DNA of 64,000 nt, taken from assembly GCA_031772625.1 (NCBI GenBank), contig CM062813.1:698704115-698768114 (forward strand), read 5' to 3'. Below, in pieces: positions 33,899 through 46,731 of the stretch; the first letter of the stretch is position 1, and every line of letters begins with the position of its first letter. This stretch comes from Pinus tabuliformis. Taxonomy: Eukaryota > Streptophyta > Pinopsida > Pinales > Pinaceae. The translations under genes were made by a program, and so were the position numbers. The notes below the pieces were generated by a model. That model made no database searches. It had not been told where the DNA came from and worked only from the letters and a program-made list of their open reading frames with translations.

Positions 33899-35611
33899 GA
33901 TTGTCTAATTAGTTTGTTTGTGTATCTTTTGTTGTTTGTTTCATAAACTTATAAGTAGCATTCGAACTGCATTTGCCATAACAAATGCAAAGTAGACATC
34001 TGTTGCTTCAATCCATTCACTAGATCTGGTTATGATTTGAACAACTAATTCACAAATGATCTGATTGCCCTTTGTGATAGCTCTTAGAACCTCCATAGAT
34101 CTACCCCTGATTGTGCATTACTGATTGCTTTTACTTGGCCAAAAACCAAAGACTAAGCTGCAAACCGTGACCCAGAACCCAAACAGATTCTCGTTTCTAG
34201 CCCAACGCAGGTACTGTTAAGAGTTCCTGCATTTCAGCGCACTTCCTGAAAGGGAAACCTGCGCTGCAATCCAGTTTCTCTGTGTTGCAGGTGCATTGAT
34301 CAGAATAGCCCTGTGCAACTGAGGTTCTTGTGCTTCATTCTTTCCAGTTTTGTCTCTGATTTTTTGCAGCCTGTGATCAGTATATGCCTATTTAAAAACC
34401 CCTTTTCGTTACAATTATTCCGCCTCCTTTGTACAAAATAACTGTAGATGTTTTTGTGTGTTTGTTGTGTCGTTTACAGTTTTCCATTGCAAAAGTAGAA
34501 TAGTCGTACTGTCGTCCTTTGATTTAGATCTGTCGCAAGTGTCGATTTCGATCATAGGATAAAGTTTGATTACTGTTGATGGTCGATTATACTTTTACTA
34601 TTGCCTTTGGTCTGAATTTGTGACTTTCTAGTGTCAAAAACGAGTATTTATTTCAAAATCTTAAAGTGTCGTAATCGTCTGTATCTTTTGATTTCGAAAA
34701 GAAGCTTGTTTGTGTTTGTCGGTTGAAAGCAAATTCAGATTTGTACATCAAATTTCTTTTTAGCATCAATATTAAGGAAGTCGAAAACAAATACATGCAC
34801 ATGTGCATTTGCATATTGACAGTCTGTTTGGCTTGATTTAGGAAAGTGCATTTACAGTGTGCTCTTTGCTCTTTGTGAAAAGATTGTGTCTTTATTTTCC
34901 CCTAGTAGCTAGGATTTTTCATTGCAGAAAAGAGATAAAAGTTTGCTTATCATCTTTAGATTGCATTTTAGGAATTACATATACATCTCATGGTGAACCC
35001 AAAAGGCAAACTTCATAAGAAAGATCAACTTAAAATAAATTCAATGAATCTAACAACGCTTTGGAACTTAACGCACAACATTTAGAGGTCTAGGCTAGAG
35101 ACGTATTCCGGCGTCGTAAAGCCTGGTAACTGTTGTCCTCATTGATGGTTGGGTGATTCCTCCACTTTGAGACGATAAGTGCCAGTACGGACTTGTGCTC
35201 CCATGTACCGTCGAGTATATTTTGGGAGACCCCTATAGGCTTAAATCCTTTATCCATAGGAAGCCATGTCTGCCGCCCTATCGATCGCAATGCACTGAAC
35301 ACAGCATTCAGGAAGATTGACTGCCGTACCGTAAAAAGTATTCTGCAGTTTTGCGATTGGTTTGGTACTCCCTCTACCTAGATCTCTAGAGTAGTCCCTT
35401 TCGTTCCTTTTCAGACTCCTTAACGGAAAAGGTCCATGTGAGCACTCCTCACTTCAGGCTCATTAAAAATCGAAGGAGACTAGAGTCATCTTTTGTTTTT
35501 TCTCGACTCTTAAAAACTGAAAAAACAAGTTGTGTCAAAAGCGTCTAAAACTCATTTAATTCAGAAACGTACTTCCCCTTTTTATTTTAGTTGATCGAGT
35601 AATCCGCAATC
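33899..35611 (+). other. Gypsy-B leader with stem-loop ladder
   Basis: No ORF supported. At 34,203-34,266 four 9-nt arms are separated by exactly 14 nt: CAACGCAGG faces CCTGCATTT, then CAGCGCACT faces CCTGCGCTG (7 of 9 positions each). Near gag two hairpins of the TTAAA-loop class occur: CCTTTTC/GAAAAGG (35,406-35,432) and a perfect 10-bp stem (35,493-35,502 with 35,519-35,528) around a loop containing GACTCTTAAAAA. Confidence 0.65.
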
Positions 35612-38111
35612 GTGGAAGAAAGTCAATTAAGACCCCGTCGTTCGCGGAGGCTTACGAGTCAACCGTCTTTGTCTCCGGAATCGAAACCAGTACGGACAAA
35701 GCGAACTCGTTTAACCGGTTCCAAATCTCCTATTAAAGTTAGAACAAGTGTTCCAACGACATCAGAGACTCCGGTTACTCCAAACATTTCTGGAATCCCT
35801 GCCTCTACAGAAGAAGTTCAACATCCACAGAGGGATAGTGATACTGATCCTAGTATGAGAGTAAACACTTGTGTTACCGAACCAGTTTCATTTACAACCG
35901 GTTCAGAGAGTCTTGCTCTTCAAACATCTGTCGCTGCCGATTTCACACCTTCTTCGACACCAGAAATATTTTACGGACCTGACGGTCTTCCCCTTCCACC
36001 TGGTCTGATTGCAATTGAAGAAATTGTAGAAGATCCTCAAACAAGTACTCCAACGCACTTTGGAGTCGGGACCACTCTATATCCTTCTTCATCAGAAGTT
36101 AGTCTACCACCAGCGGAAGCTCCTGTAGAATCGCTAGGTAATCTTTTGGATAGACTACAAATGTCTGAACAACCGTCAACATCTAGGACTGTGTCATCTG
36201 ACACAGCGACGGTAGAACTCCCTGCTATCACTCCGACGATGTTCGTCGGCATACCATCTGTCCCGACTAGCTCTCAGCCGCTAGAAGGAGCCCACTCAGG
36301 GGCTATTACAACAGTATGGTCCGTTCCTGTTTGTTCATCCGGAATAATATCCGGAAACTCTTATGTTGAGTCTCAACAAATTGATCCATTTGGAGGTCAA
36401 TTTGGGCAGTCCGGTCCCCAAGGGAAAACAATTCCTTTGAGTTCCAGATTACCACCGTATGGGGGGCAGTATGCCCTTTCATTACCCCCTCTGGGAGGAT
36501 ATCCATACGTGAGTTCACAACAACATTTAGGTTACACTGGAATTACCTCAAGTGATTGGGTACCTATACTACCTCAACAACCAAGAGTTGTGTATTCGAT
36601 GCAACAATGCGTACCTATGTCGAATATCCTGACTACGCCAGCTATTGTGACGGTGTCGCAAGTTCGAACGCTGCCTATTGTATGCCAACCTCAGGTTTCT
36701 CAGGCTGTAATGCAACAGCCCCTTGACCCTGCGACTCAACCACAATCGCCGACTAGTGGGGCGACACAGGTCCAGACGGGTACAATTACCCCTCACCTTG
36801 GTCCAACGGTTAGTATAGCGCAACAGCACATGGATTCACAACCATGGCTGGTGCAATACCAACAACCACAATTCCAACAAGTATACCAAGGTTCTGAACA
36901 ACAAATATTTGTGAATAGTGGACAACCGTACATTCAAAACGGTCAAAATCAACCATTTTACAATGGTCATGTCCACCAACCTTACCAAACATACCAGCAT
37001 CAAATGCATTATGCTGGTATGCAAAGACCAACTGCTCAGGCAATCCCATCTTATCCTGGGTATGCTTCACCTAACCTGAATCAACAGTTACCCTTTGTGG
37101 CAACCTTAGAGTTACCTGATTTAAATTGGTTAACAAACGATCCAATTGCTTACGCCCCTTGGTGGCCAGCGATTCCACATAAAATTCCATCAGATATTCC
37201 TAAATTTAATGGAAATTTGGGTGAAGATCCATTGGATCACGTGATGACATTTCATCTATGGTGTTCATCAAACACCCTAAATGATGATTCGATAAGACTT
37301 CGCCTCTTTTAGAGGACGTTAACGGGTCTGGCGGCAAAATGGTACATTGAATTGCCTAGAGCTTTGTTCGACAACTTCAGTACCTTAGCCACAACCTTTT
37401 TAACCCATTTTCAATTACTAATAAGGTACGAAACGGGAACATAACTTCTTACCAACTTCAAACAGACAACGACCACTCACATATCTGATCATATACATGA
37501 GCGGCGACGTCGTCATAGGATGGTAAAAACGTACGTCCCCGATCAGCTATTAGCTGAATGGTTTATCAAGTCATTACTACCTTCCATCACGGAAGATGTG
37601 GCAAATGGGGGAGTCGTAACAGAAGAGCAAGTTATCGCTCGTGCACAATATCTGGACTTGATTTACACTCAGTCTGGCACGCTCTACGACAAAATACCTG
37701 ACGCCCCTAGACTGGAATTATCAATTCCTCCTCCTCCTAAATCAAACAATGACTCTCATGCCGGCGATGGCGTGATTGGCATGACAGACACGAAATCGAC
37801 AAAGGCTACATCCAAAAAGGCCCGTAAGGTTTCAGGTCAAAATGCAAAAGACGAACTTCTTGCTTCGGAAGTAAATGCCGTATCGATAGATAAAGGCAAA
37901 GAAACCAAACGACCAGGGAGCAAGAAGAAAGGAAAAGGGAAGAAGAAGAAACAGGAAGAATCATCACCTGAAAAATCTTCTTGAAACCCTCCTAGAGATA
38001 TGAAACCAAAAAATCCATGCTTTATATGCGATGAGGATCATCGAACCACAGACTGTCCATACAGAGCTGAGATTAAAAAATTCTTCAAGAATTCAAAAAC
38101 CCTCCGCAGTA
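35612..38111 (+). pseudogene. Gypsy-B gag
   Basis: The frame starts at GTG 35,612; the original initiator may have been an ATG here. Residues 1-500 are low-complexity (basic start RPRRSRRL, then S/T/P-rich, then Q/P/Y-rich). The capsid-like domain follows from about 37,190 (PKFNGNLGEDPLDHV, WCSSNTLNDDSIRLRLF) to 37,640. After that come a K-rich linker and one zinc knuckle, CFICDEDHRTTDC, at about 38,018. Stops interrupt the frame at 37,310 (TAG), 37,443 (TAA) and 37,982 (TGA), and a frameshift follows the knuckle. Each stop is one C-to-T or G-to-A step from a sense codon. Confidence 0.8.
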
Positions 38112-39205
38112 TTAACTGATCCGTTTCCAAATCCAGGAACAAATCTGGTTGAAAGTGGAAATGCTTCCCCCTCCCAAGTGCTAATGTTGTCGGTTTCAAA
38201 ACAACAAAATGATGCTTTGATATCGACAAGGAACAAAGATTATGGGAATCCACAACTGTCGAACAACAAGGATAAAAATCAACCAAGTAGTTCGACAACA
38301 ACTTCGACAGAAGTTGTGCCACCCACCATTCCTAAATTAACGATAAAACCGCCAAAGGGAGTAGTATACAAGTCAACATTTAATCCCCGCGCTAGAGCAG
38401 CGCAGCATTATAACATAGTGATTTGGCCCAATCGCCATCCGCTATGTCGACTCTTGAAGTACTACAAAATTGCCCATCCCAAAGGCAGGCTTTATTATCA
38501 GCCATTGGTGGGATCGACCCAAAGGATTCCAATCTTGTATCCTTCAATCATAAAGGATACGATCCTCAGTTACCAGCTCAACTAGCTTTTCTTATTCAAG
38601 TGAAAGCCCTCAACAAAACTGTTCATCGAACAATTATTGATGAGGGGGCATCTACATGCATTATGTCGATGAGTTGCTGGAAAACTTTAGGATCGCCAAC
38701 CTTGTCGCGATCTTCGACGACATTAAAAGCATTCGACGGAAGGACATATACCCCATATGGTATCCTAAATAACTTGAAAGTTGAACTAGGAGGGAAAACG
38801 GTAGAAATAGATGTTGAGGTCATCGATGGGAATCTTGATTACAACATTCTACTAGGAAGACCATGGATTTATGCCATGGCAGCTGTTGTGTCGACCTATT
38901 TTAGAAAGATTGCATTTCCCTTTCAAGGAGGGATTACAATCGTCGATCAACAAAACTTCCTCCCCAATGGTTCTCAAGTTACTGGAAGCATTCCCATGAT
39001 CCATGGAAGCCCCCATTCGCTTCAGAATATCGGAGTAGGCCTACTAAAAGATCCTATACTAATGGGAACTTTCGTTCTTCCACCTCCAATCAATCTGGCG
39101 GAAGTAGCAACAATAGGAACCTGCAACATGATATCTTCTATAAAGATCTCGGAAAACGATATCAACATGGATCATGCAGTGGTTTTTCCCCCAAGCCCAA
39201 CATAA
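38112..39205 (+). pseudogene. Gypsy-B protease region
   Basis: After the frameshift, a linker frame (to about 38,410) shifts again into AMSTLEVLQNCP and then the retropepsin domain: IIDEGASTCIMS at about 38,632 (D-E-G variant of the active site) and YNILLGRPW near 38,850. It is homologous to the gypsy-1 protease, which shares the D-E-G active site. It would process Gag-Pol in the virus-like particle. Confidence 0.8.
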
Positions 39206-39499
39206 ATATTATAGCAATCAATGTTCCTAACATGGGAGGCAAACCCAAATCAACGCTCATCAAGCGTTTGGATAGATAGGTCTAGAGAATATGGTACTCC
39301 TTTAGATCCTTGGTCGCGAGTGCTTGTCACCGACGAAGGAATTGTCCAATCTATGGTAATTGAAGGAGCACCATGGAATGATTCCCACCATCATTCTCTT
39401 CTTTCGGATTGTGGAGAAGATACTCAAAAAGACCTTTATCATCCTTCAGTCTTTGATTTTCTATCAAATACTGTAAATACGGTGGATTCCAAGCAAAAC

Positions 39500-40986
39500 T
39501 GTCCAACATTGAAGAGACTATAGCCATAAATATCTCGACCAAAACAGATGTTGTAGAGAATATTTATGTTGGCAAATGTTGTTCTCCTTCAGAACTGGAA
39601 ATATATAACGCTCTTTTTCGCGAATTCAGAGATGTCTTTGCTTGGTCATACAGTGAAATGCCAGGCATTGACTCAAGTATCGTTGAACACGAAATTAAGA
39701 CGTATCCAGATGTCAAACCAGTACGACAACGGCTAAGGCACGTGCACCCCAAGAAAGCCGCTGCCATTAAGGCAGAAGTTGAAAAACTTCTCCATGCTGG
39801 TGTCATCTACCCGGTTCCTCTAACCGATTGGGTATCGAATATTGTCCCTGTTATGAAAAAACAAGGGACAATTAGAGTGTGCGTCGATTACAGGGATGTA
39901 AATCAAGCTTGTCCAAAAGACAACTACCCTACACCCTTCATTGACCAGATAATTGATGAATGCACCGGATGCGGAATCTTTTCATTCATGGATGGATTCT
40001 CCGGGTATAATCAAATAAATATCCGCCCACAGGACCAGTCAAAGACTGCATTTATTTGTCCGTGGGGCACATTCGCATATCGAAAATTACCCTTTGGTTT
40101 AAAGAACGCAGGGGCGACGTTTCAGAGGGCAATGAATTATGCCTTCCATGACATCAAAAACATCGTTCAACCATACCTCGATGACTTTCCGGCTCATTCG
40201 CGAAAGCGGACTGATCATCCGCAGCATTTAAGAGCGATATTTCTACGTTGCCGACACTACAAGATATGACTCAATCCGCACAAATGTGTATTTTGCGTCA
40301 GTTCTGGTCGTTTACTTGGCTTTGTAGTCTCCAAGGATGGGATTCGTCTCGACCCATATAAGGTCCAGGCAATCATAAATTTGCCTCCACCTTCAAATTT
40401 GCTTCAGATTTAGAAACTCCAAGGGAAAGCAAACTTTCTGAGGAGGTTCATTCCAAATTACGCCAAACTTGCTAAAGGTTATACACGTCTTCTGAAAAAG
40501 GAGGTACCCTTTGTCTGGGATCAGGTTGCGCAAGCTTCCTTTGATGCTTTAAAAGATTCCCTAATGAAAGCATCATTAATGTACACCCCTGATTATCAAA
40601 GAGATTTTAACCTGTATCTGGCTGCAGCAGATACGACCATAGCAATGGTTTTAGTTCAAGAAGTCGATGGAATTGAGCATCCTATATATTATTTAAGTAA
40701 AAACTTAAATGATATAGAAAGCAAATATTCTTATGTTGAAAAGCTAGCGCTTGCAACTGTTCAAGCGATACAAATATTTCGACACTATGTCCTCTTTCGG
40801 AAAACTACCATTCTGTCAGATTGCAACCCCATGACTTATATATTGTCGCGACAGTTACTGGGGGGCAAATACTCAAAATGGATAGCAATCCTACAAGAGT
40901 TTGATATGGAATTTGTAAAATCCAAGTCAAAGAAAGCTCTAGTTTTCGCAGAATTATTATGCGATCTCCCATCATCGTCCAGATGA
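39500..40986 (+). pseudogene. Gypsy-B reverse transcriptase and RNase H
   Basis: RT spans about 39,650-40,300. It shows the palm signature RVCVDYRDVNQACPKDNYP and an intact catalytic YLDD at about 40,175. In-frame stops follow at 40,267 (TGA) and about 40,411 (TAG). RNase H (about 40,580-40,960) has FNLYLAAADTTIAMVL, YVEKLALA and LSDCNPMTY. In the first motif the usual catalytic aspartate is not evident (A-A-A-D), so RNase H activity is doubtful even apart from the stops. Confidence 0.82.
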
Positions 40987-42288
40987 AACATCCGAAGAAT
41001 CGATCGTGGATGAGAGTTTTTTCTGATATCTACAAGCAATGAGTGGTATGGAGATATAATCATTTATCTTCAAACCCAAAAATTTAGGCCAAACACCTCC
41101 CACTCTGAAAAAAAACGTATTCGATACCAAGCAAAAGACTACATGATCGTCGGTGATACACTTTACCGTCGTGGTATCGATACAGTTATGAGAAGGTGCC
41201 TCACCCATGAGGAGGCCGAAAAAGTCCTTAATGAGTGCCATTCAGGCGCGTGTGGGGGGCATCAATCTGGATATGCTACAACACAAATTTTTTTACAAGC
41301 AGGATACTTTTGACCAACAATGTTCAAAGATTGTATAACCACAGTCAGAAGTTGCCATGCTTGTCAAATTTTTGATAGCAAAACCAGAAGACCACCCGCA
41401 CCTCTACAACCAATAGTTGCTATTGGGCCATTCGCCAAATGGGGCATCAATTTCATGACATGTAACCCCACCTCGACCGGGGGGCATGGGTATATCATAG
41501 TCGCAGTTGACTATTTTACCAAATGGGCCGAGGCGATGCCTACATTAGATAATACTGGTGAAACAACTGCCCTCTTCTTTTTCAATCATGTAGTCGCCAG
41601 ATTCGGCGTACCACAGGCTATAGTCACAGATCATGGATCGCATTTTCGCAATCAGATGATGGTAAAATTAGCTGCCAAACTAGGGTTGTCTCATGACAGC
41701 TCTACTCCATATTATCCGCAAGGCAACGAACAAGTTGAAGCGATCAACAAGGTCCTGAAACGCATGCTGCAAAGGATGATCGGAGTTCACAAAAGAAGGT
41801 TGCACCTAATCCTGTACTCATCTTTGTGGGCTTACCGAACATCAGTAAGGAATGCAACCGGGTTCACACCCTTCCAACTGGTATACGGCCTGGAAGCAAT
41901 CTTACCAATCCAGTGTGAAATCTCGTCTCTCAAACTCGCAATTGATCTCCTCCCCGGAACTTCAGAAGAAGAGACTCGTTTCTTGGAATTAATCCAATTG
42001 GATGAAACCTGTCGTGACGCCGCTTTGGCTAACAAAGCCCATAAGAAACGAGTCAAGGCGCAGTTCGAAAAAAATGTCAAACCCCGTGTCTTCTCTGAAG
42101 GTGACTTGGTCTTGCTTTACGACCAAGAATTCGATAAATTGGGAGCAGGTAAATTTAAGTCTTTATGGATGGGCCCCTATATTGTTAAATGAGTGTTAGC
42201 AAAAGGAGCCTACGAGTTAATGGATTATGACGGAATTCCACTAGCACAACCCCGTAATGGGTTGTACCTCAAGCGTTACTATGCGTAA
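40987..42288 (+). pseudogene. Gypsy-B integrase
   Basis: The frame contains the zinc-binding H2C2 part (HSGACGGH and CHACQ) and, after a TGA at about 41,312, the core domain. The first catalytic aspartate is replaced by asparagine (GINFMTCNP, where GIDFM is usual). The second is in VTDHGSHF and the glutamate in NEQVEAINKV. The C-terminal part contains RNATGFTPFQLVYG and ends NGLYLKRYYA at 42,288 after a TGA at 42,190. Loss of the first Asp would abolish integration. Confidence 0.82.
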
Positions 42289-42374
42289 TGGTAACCAGCA
42301 TGCTTTTGTTATGTTTTTGTTTTCGCTAAAGTGTTTGTTTTGGTCAAGTAATCCACTTTTTACATTTATTGCAG

Positions 42375-42800
42375 ATGTCAAACCTATTGGAACCATGTGT
42401 TGGATATGCCGATGGAGCGAGTCGTAGTTCGTGGAACCTGTCCTCCGCAGCCTGGGCCATTTTTGATCCAAGCGTCGAGTTAGTAAGTTTCAGAGGTGTA
42501 TGTATTGGTTAATCAACGAATAACATTGCTGAGTATAGCGCGTTGATAGAGCTTCTCTCTGATGCCATCACTCATGGTATACGCCGACTAATTGTCAGGC
42601 TAGACTCACAACTCGTAATACTACAACTCAATGGTATATATTCCGTCTGAAACCCAGCTATTTATCGCATGTTCCTAAGGGTTAAGATTTTGGAAAGACA
42701 ATTTTATCTTATTCAATATCAACATATTTCCAGAAAATTAAACATATTAACTGACTCATTAGCAAACTATGTGTTAGATAGACATTTGCAATATTTATAA
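42375..42800 (+). pseudogene. Second RNase H ORF downstream of integrase
   Basis: 142 codons with their own ATG, in a different frame from integrase. All four RNase H catalytic positions are visible: YADGAS, NIAEYSALI, RLDSQLVI and LTDSLANYV. Two in-frame stops (TAA and TGA) break it. Directly before the ATG lies TTTTTACATTTATTGCAG, a good splice acceptor, and GTAACC at about 42,291 could be the donor, so the ORF may have been expressed from a spliced RNA. A second, archaeal-like RNase H is typical of Tat elements, but I know it chiefly between RNase H and integrase rather than after it. Confidence 0.75.
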
Positions 42801-42970
42801 AAAGAAACATATCATCAATGTTTTGCATGTGGATCATGTAACTCAACCAAAATAAAACTCCGAAAATCAAAAATATATATAACTGTTTATGGTTTACACA
42901 TAATGTTCTGTAACCAAGACAAAATCGGTCAAATGACCCAAAAACTCAAAATGCTAGGGGGCACCCTAGT

Positions 42971-44221
42971 CTAATGATGCTCGTGATAGCAAGTCACAGC
43001 CTGTGCGATCATGCGTAGGAGACGAGTCCATTGTCTGGGCACACCAATAGTATGCCACTGTAACCGCAAAGGTAGCTCGTCGGTCCTCACATCTGGGATA
43101 CCGAGAGTAAGATCCTCAACCTGCTCCTGCAAAGCTGTGAGAGTCTCGGCCACATCGAGGTCACGAAGAACAACTCTTCCGACGGCCTCTCCTGCTGGGG
43201 CAGTAGCTGGTACTCTCAGGTGAACTATAGGACGAACGGGACCAACATCTGCATGTACACATGAGTTTGATTAAAGTCTTGATAGAATAAAGCACAAGGA
43301 CACTATAAACAAAAACGATAAACATCAATATGGTCAAATATTTTACCAATAGCGCCCCACTGCTCGCCATCTGGCAGTACTAAATCTAGATCACCCCGGA
43401 AGTCCATGCCAGTGTATGGATACTCAGAATAAACCATCTCCTGATGATCAAACCACCTGAAGAAGGTATCAGAAAATGAAATATGAGACTGGCTAGCATG
43501 CCTAGACATATGGTCAACCCATCTCTGCATACGTGGTTCAGTAAGAGAAGGTAAATCGAGTGCAATGTACTGCGGCTGCATCAGTGGTATCTTCTCCAAG
43601 GCAAAGGCGGTCAAAATAGAACCATACCCAAAGTTCTTCAACCTCCCGTTCTTTATCTTGGTCAGTTGTTCTTTCATCACAAGAAGTACTGCGTCGCACC
43701 AGTTGAACACCTTCAGTTGGAGGCATTCCAAGGCATGCTGCATATAAGATCGATTGGCTACATGAAGAGACGCACTACCGGCCATCCTACCAAAAGTAAA
43801 CAGAATAGTCCTAAGGGACCTGTCAGCGACATCACGGATAATGATCTTGCCATCTTTACTCGGCTGAGATCCTTCTCTGCAGTACCAACGGACATAATCT
43901 CTCACAGAATCACCTCCTCGAGCCGAACCTGACAAAGAGATGGGGGCACCCCGCCTCGACAAGCCGGTCAAGAAATAGATGTCTACTGTAGTCAAGGGGA
44001 TAGATTTGCCCCTGATCTGGAAAACCTAATTGGTAGGATCCCAAGCATCGAGAAAATACTGTAGTAAGTTGATCTGCTGTCTCATGCTAGAAATGCGGAA
44101 GAACTTCAGCAAGCCACAATTCCGCAGCGTGTTCATTGTAACTGGATCATGTAGGGAAAGCAGGTCCTCTTCTTCATGCTCACGTTATCGCCATGTAATG
44201 GTCATCTTACTCCAAAGACCT
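42971..44221 (-). pseudogene. Antisense ORF of gypsy-B, spliced, PMD-like
   Basis: On the minus strand an exon starts at 44,221 after TTTGTTTTTCAG and runs to 43,347. A 98-nt intron (43,346-43,249, GT...TGCAG) precedes a last exon 43,248-42,971 that keeps the frame and ends CYHEHH. Conserved-looking blocks include LRNCGLLKFF, IYFLTGLSRRGAPISL, YGSILTAFALEKIPLMQPQ and MQRWVDHMSRH. They recall the plant mobile domain family (PMD), which occurs in antisense ORFs of some Tat elements. Two stops (TAA near 44,190; TAG near 44,035) inactivate it. At least one further 5' exon should lie to the right; I cannot define it. Confidence 0.7.
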
Positions 44222-46717
44222 CTGAAAAACAAACAAGAGAGGAGTTAGGTCCTGATTTTGGTGAGAGACAGGCAAAAATTCCATAAAAAATTGTACATCA
44301 AATTCCCTTTTTGCGCCCAACGCACCTACAGCAGTGTTCTAGGTGTGTTGAATGTCAGATATCCTTTATACAGGCCAACATTCAGTACAGGTTTCGATAC
44401 ACTGAGGGTGCGTTGATGGCAGAACGAGTTCCTTAAACCCCAGGGGCTCAGAAAAGATAGGAATCAAGCTCAAAATGCAAAATGGAAACCATGAAATGAA
44501 AGAGCTCAGGTTTAGCTCCTACATGGTCCAGACGGCGCCGAGAATCGTCCACAAAATCTCCCGAAATCAACGGATGAAAATCGAGGGTGAAAAGCACCTC
44601 CAAAGCTCCAAAAAACCAAGTTCAAATGAAATGGTAAAATGAGAGGTAAAAAACACTTTTTCATTACTTTTACGTAGTTCAAAGTAAAATATTAGCATTT
44701 TAAACTCATTTTCAAGCAAATACTGTTCATTTCTGACTAGTTTGATGAAGCAGTTGAAAATACAGCACGATCTTTGAAAGGACAAAGCTATTTATGGTAA
44801 AATCAAAACAAGACCATCTAACCGAGTAGTGTTTACCGCGAGGTTCAAGCTCGTTAAAAAATAAACCCGGACCGAGCAAATGTTTCCACCTGCGTTTAAG
44901 CTCGTTAAAAATTGAACTATTCCTCGGTAAATAACCACCGTGAATGTAGTACTTCAGCCATTAAAGCCTTGGTCGTGTTTGCACCGTCACCTCCACTTTT
45001 TCATTGGCCGATCATTCACCTCCATTTGATTGTTTACCCATTTTGAGGAACAACTGCGAAGAGTGATTTCACTAGTCATCCTTGTGACACTGCCGTGATT
45101 AGAGAATTCCAAACCTTACCTGGAATCAGCTGCTACCCATTTTATCACTCGTTCCTCAAAAGACGAGTCTCCTTTAAGCTCTTTTCAACTGACTCGTAAA
45201 ATATGAAAAGATTGCCGAGCCATTGGCCTCTCCAGCTCGTTAAAGGGACAGGAAGTGCTATTCCTCATCTAGATTTTAATCTTTTTGGACCCGAGGGATT
45301 ATTGCACAAAAAGATCGAGCGCTTGTTTTGTTCGGCTCGTTAAAACTATCAAAAATTCATCCCTTCTGTATTGTTTTATACTTTTTCGGACTTAAGGGAT
45401 TAGATGACAAAAAAGGAATTTTGGAGTTACCTTTACGTACCTTTTCAGACTCTCTCAAAATGAAAAGGACCGAGTTATCTTTGTCGTTAAACTCGTTAAA
45501 AAAAGTAATAGCGACAAACTTGTCTTTAGATGAGAACGAGTTTCACTATCGCTAGGCTCGTTAAAACATAGCGATGGGTTTTCCCGAAGGGAAAATTATA
45601 GAACAAGCATATGTTATCCTCCTCAAGCTTGACAAAAATAAAGAGGTACTGGTCAGCAATGACTGGGGAAAAATTGGGAAGAAAACTCAAAGAATCTTTA
45701 CTGGTAGCAAGTCGCTCTTGAACATGACACTTCCACTCCGTGTCAGAGTCGGGTTGGGTTGTTTCATTCACCGGTCACATCACCATGGTCATGCCATACC
45801 ATCCACATTTGGGGTTAATGCTACCAATCCATCACATCAGTGTCGCCAACATGTTCAAGAGAAGTCATCCAGAGAAGTCACCTGTGTCCCACCCACTACC
45901 ATACATTATACTCCATACTTTCATGACCACCACCCTGAACCGTATATCATCAGATCGTTTTCACCTCCATCAAAATCATTTGCTCCGTTTCGTTTCATTG
46001 ATGTGGGATTCATTAAGGCCCTCCTTTGACGGATCACTTCTTGTCGACATCAGCTCATTATCCAAGAAGTTGGTCTAGGAACACCCCATTCAGTACTTTG
46101 AAGCTTGCATGCCTTAATGGCAAGTTTCTCACTTCCGGCGACAGGTTTACATCAATGGCCTTCGACCAAAAGATTTTGAGTGGTGTTCGACGCCAAGTCC
46201 TTTATTCAAACCACGTGAATTGTACTGTAGTACCTTGAGGGTAATTATCATTATCGGTGATTCTCTCGCGCTTGTTAACATTTTACATCATTGACTGGTA
46301 ATCAAGCGATGTCTTTCCATGTTCGACTTCAGAACATTTTTCACATGGATCGACTTGTACTTCGAGTGAAGATCGGACGATATTGAAGACCCTGGATCTA
46401 GTTTCATCCATCCGGGCTGTGATATATATTTAGGGGAATAAAGACATTAAATGTACAGCATTGCAGCACAGATAATCATCCTACCAAAAGGATGATGGCT
46501 CTATTAGAATCATCAGTCTACACTCAGACGATTGTCTGTCCTATGTACATGAAAATGAATTTATAAAGCTGAGCATGGGAATGCCCGCCTCAGCTAGATC
46601 ATGAAAAACAGTATGAAGATAATGTATTGTATTGTATCTTATTACACGTCTCCTCCTAGCATTGAAAGAACTTCGGATCCTCATAATAAAGCATTTCACC
46701 CGATTAACGACCTCATA
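44222..46717 (+). other. Gypsy-B 3' UTR (with antisense leader/intron), hairpin-rich
   Basis: 44,310-44,415 carries the 9-nt arm series (words like AACGCACCT / AGGTGCGTT). 44,831-45,575 is a run of stem-loops with changing stems and CTCGTTAAAA-type loops: 44,894-44,917, 45,180-45,211, 45,440-45,468, 45,480-45,518, 45,548-45,575, and related ones at 45,147-45,168 and 45,279-45,315. Short ORFs at 45,574-46,238 are not supported by any family. The same stretch occurs inverted in gypsy-C (61,508-63,480). Confidence 0.65.
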
Positions 46718-46731
46718 CTTTAGGGGGAAAC
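46718..46731 (+). other. Gypsy-B polypurine tract
   Basis: The purine-rich run AGGGGGAAA within ACTTTAGGGGGAAAC abuts the 3' LTR. Confidence 0.8.

Noticed and set aside
35612-37312. A host Q/P-rich regulatory protein
   Set aside because: Its end runs in frame, through stops, into a clear retroviral-type capsid domain and zinc knuckle, so it is the long N-terminus of gypsy-B gag.
45574-46238. Overlapping ORFs of 70-151 codons in the gypsy-B 3' UTR
   Set aside because: The homologous stretches in gypsy-1 and gypsy-C are not open in a common frame, so they are chance ORFs.
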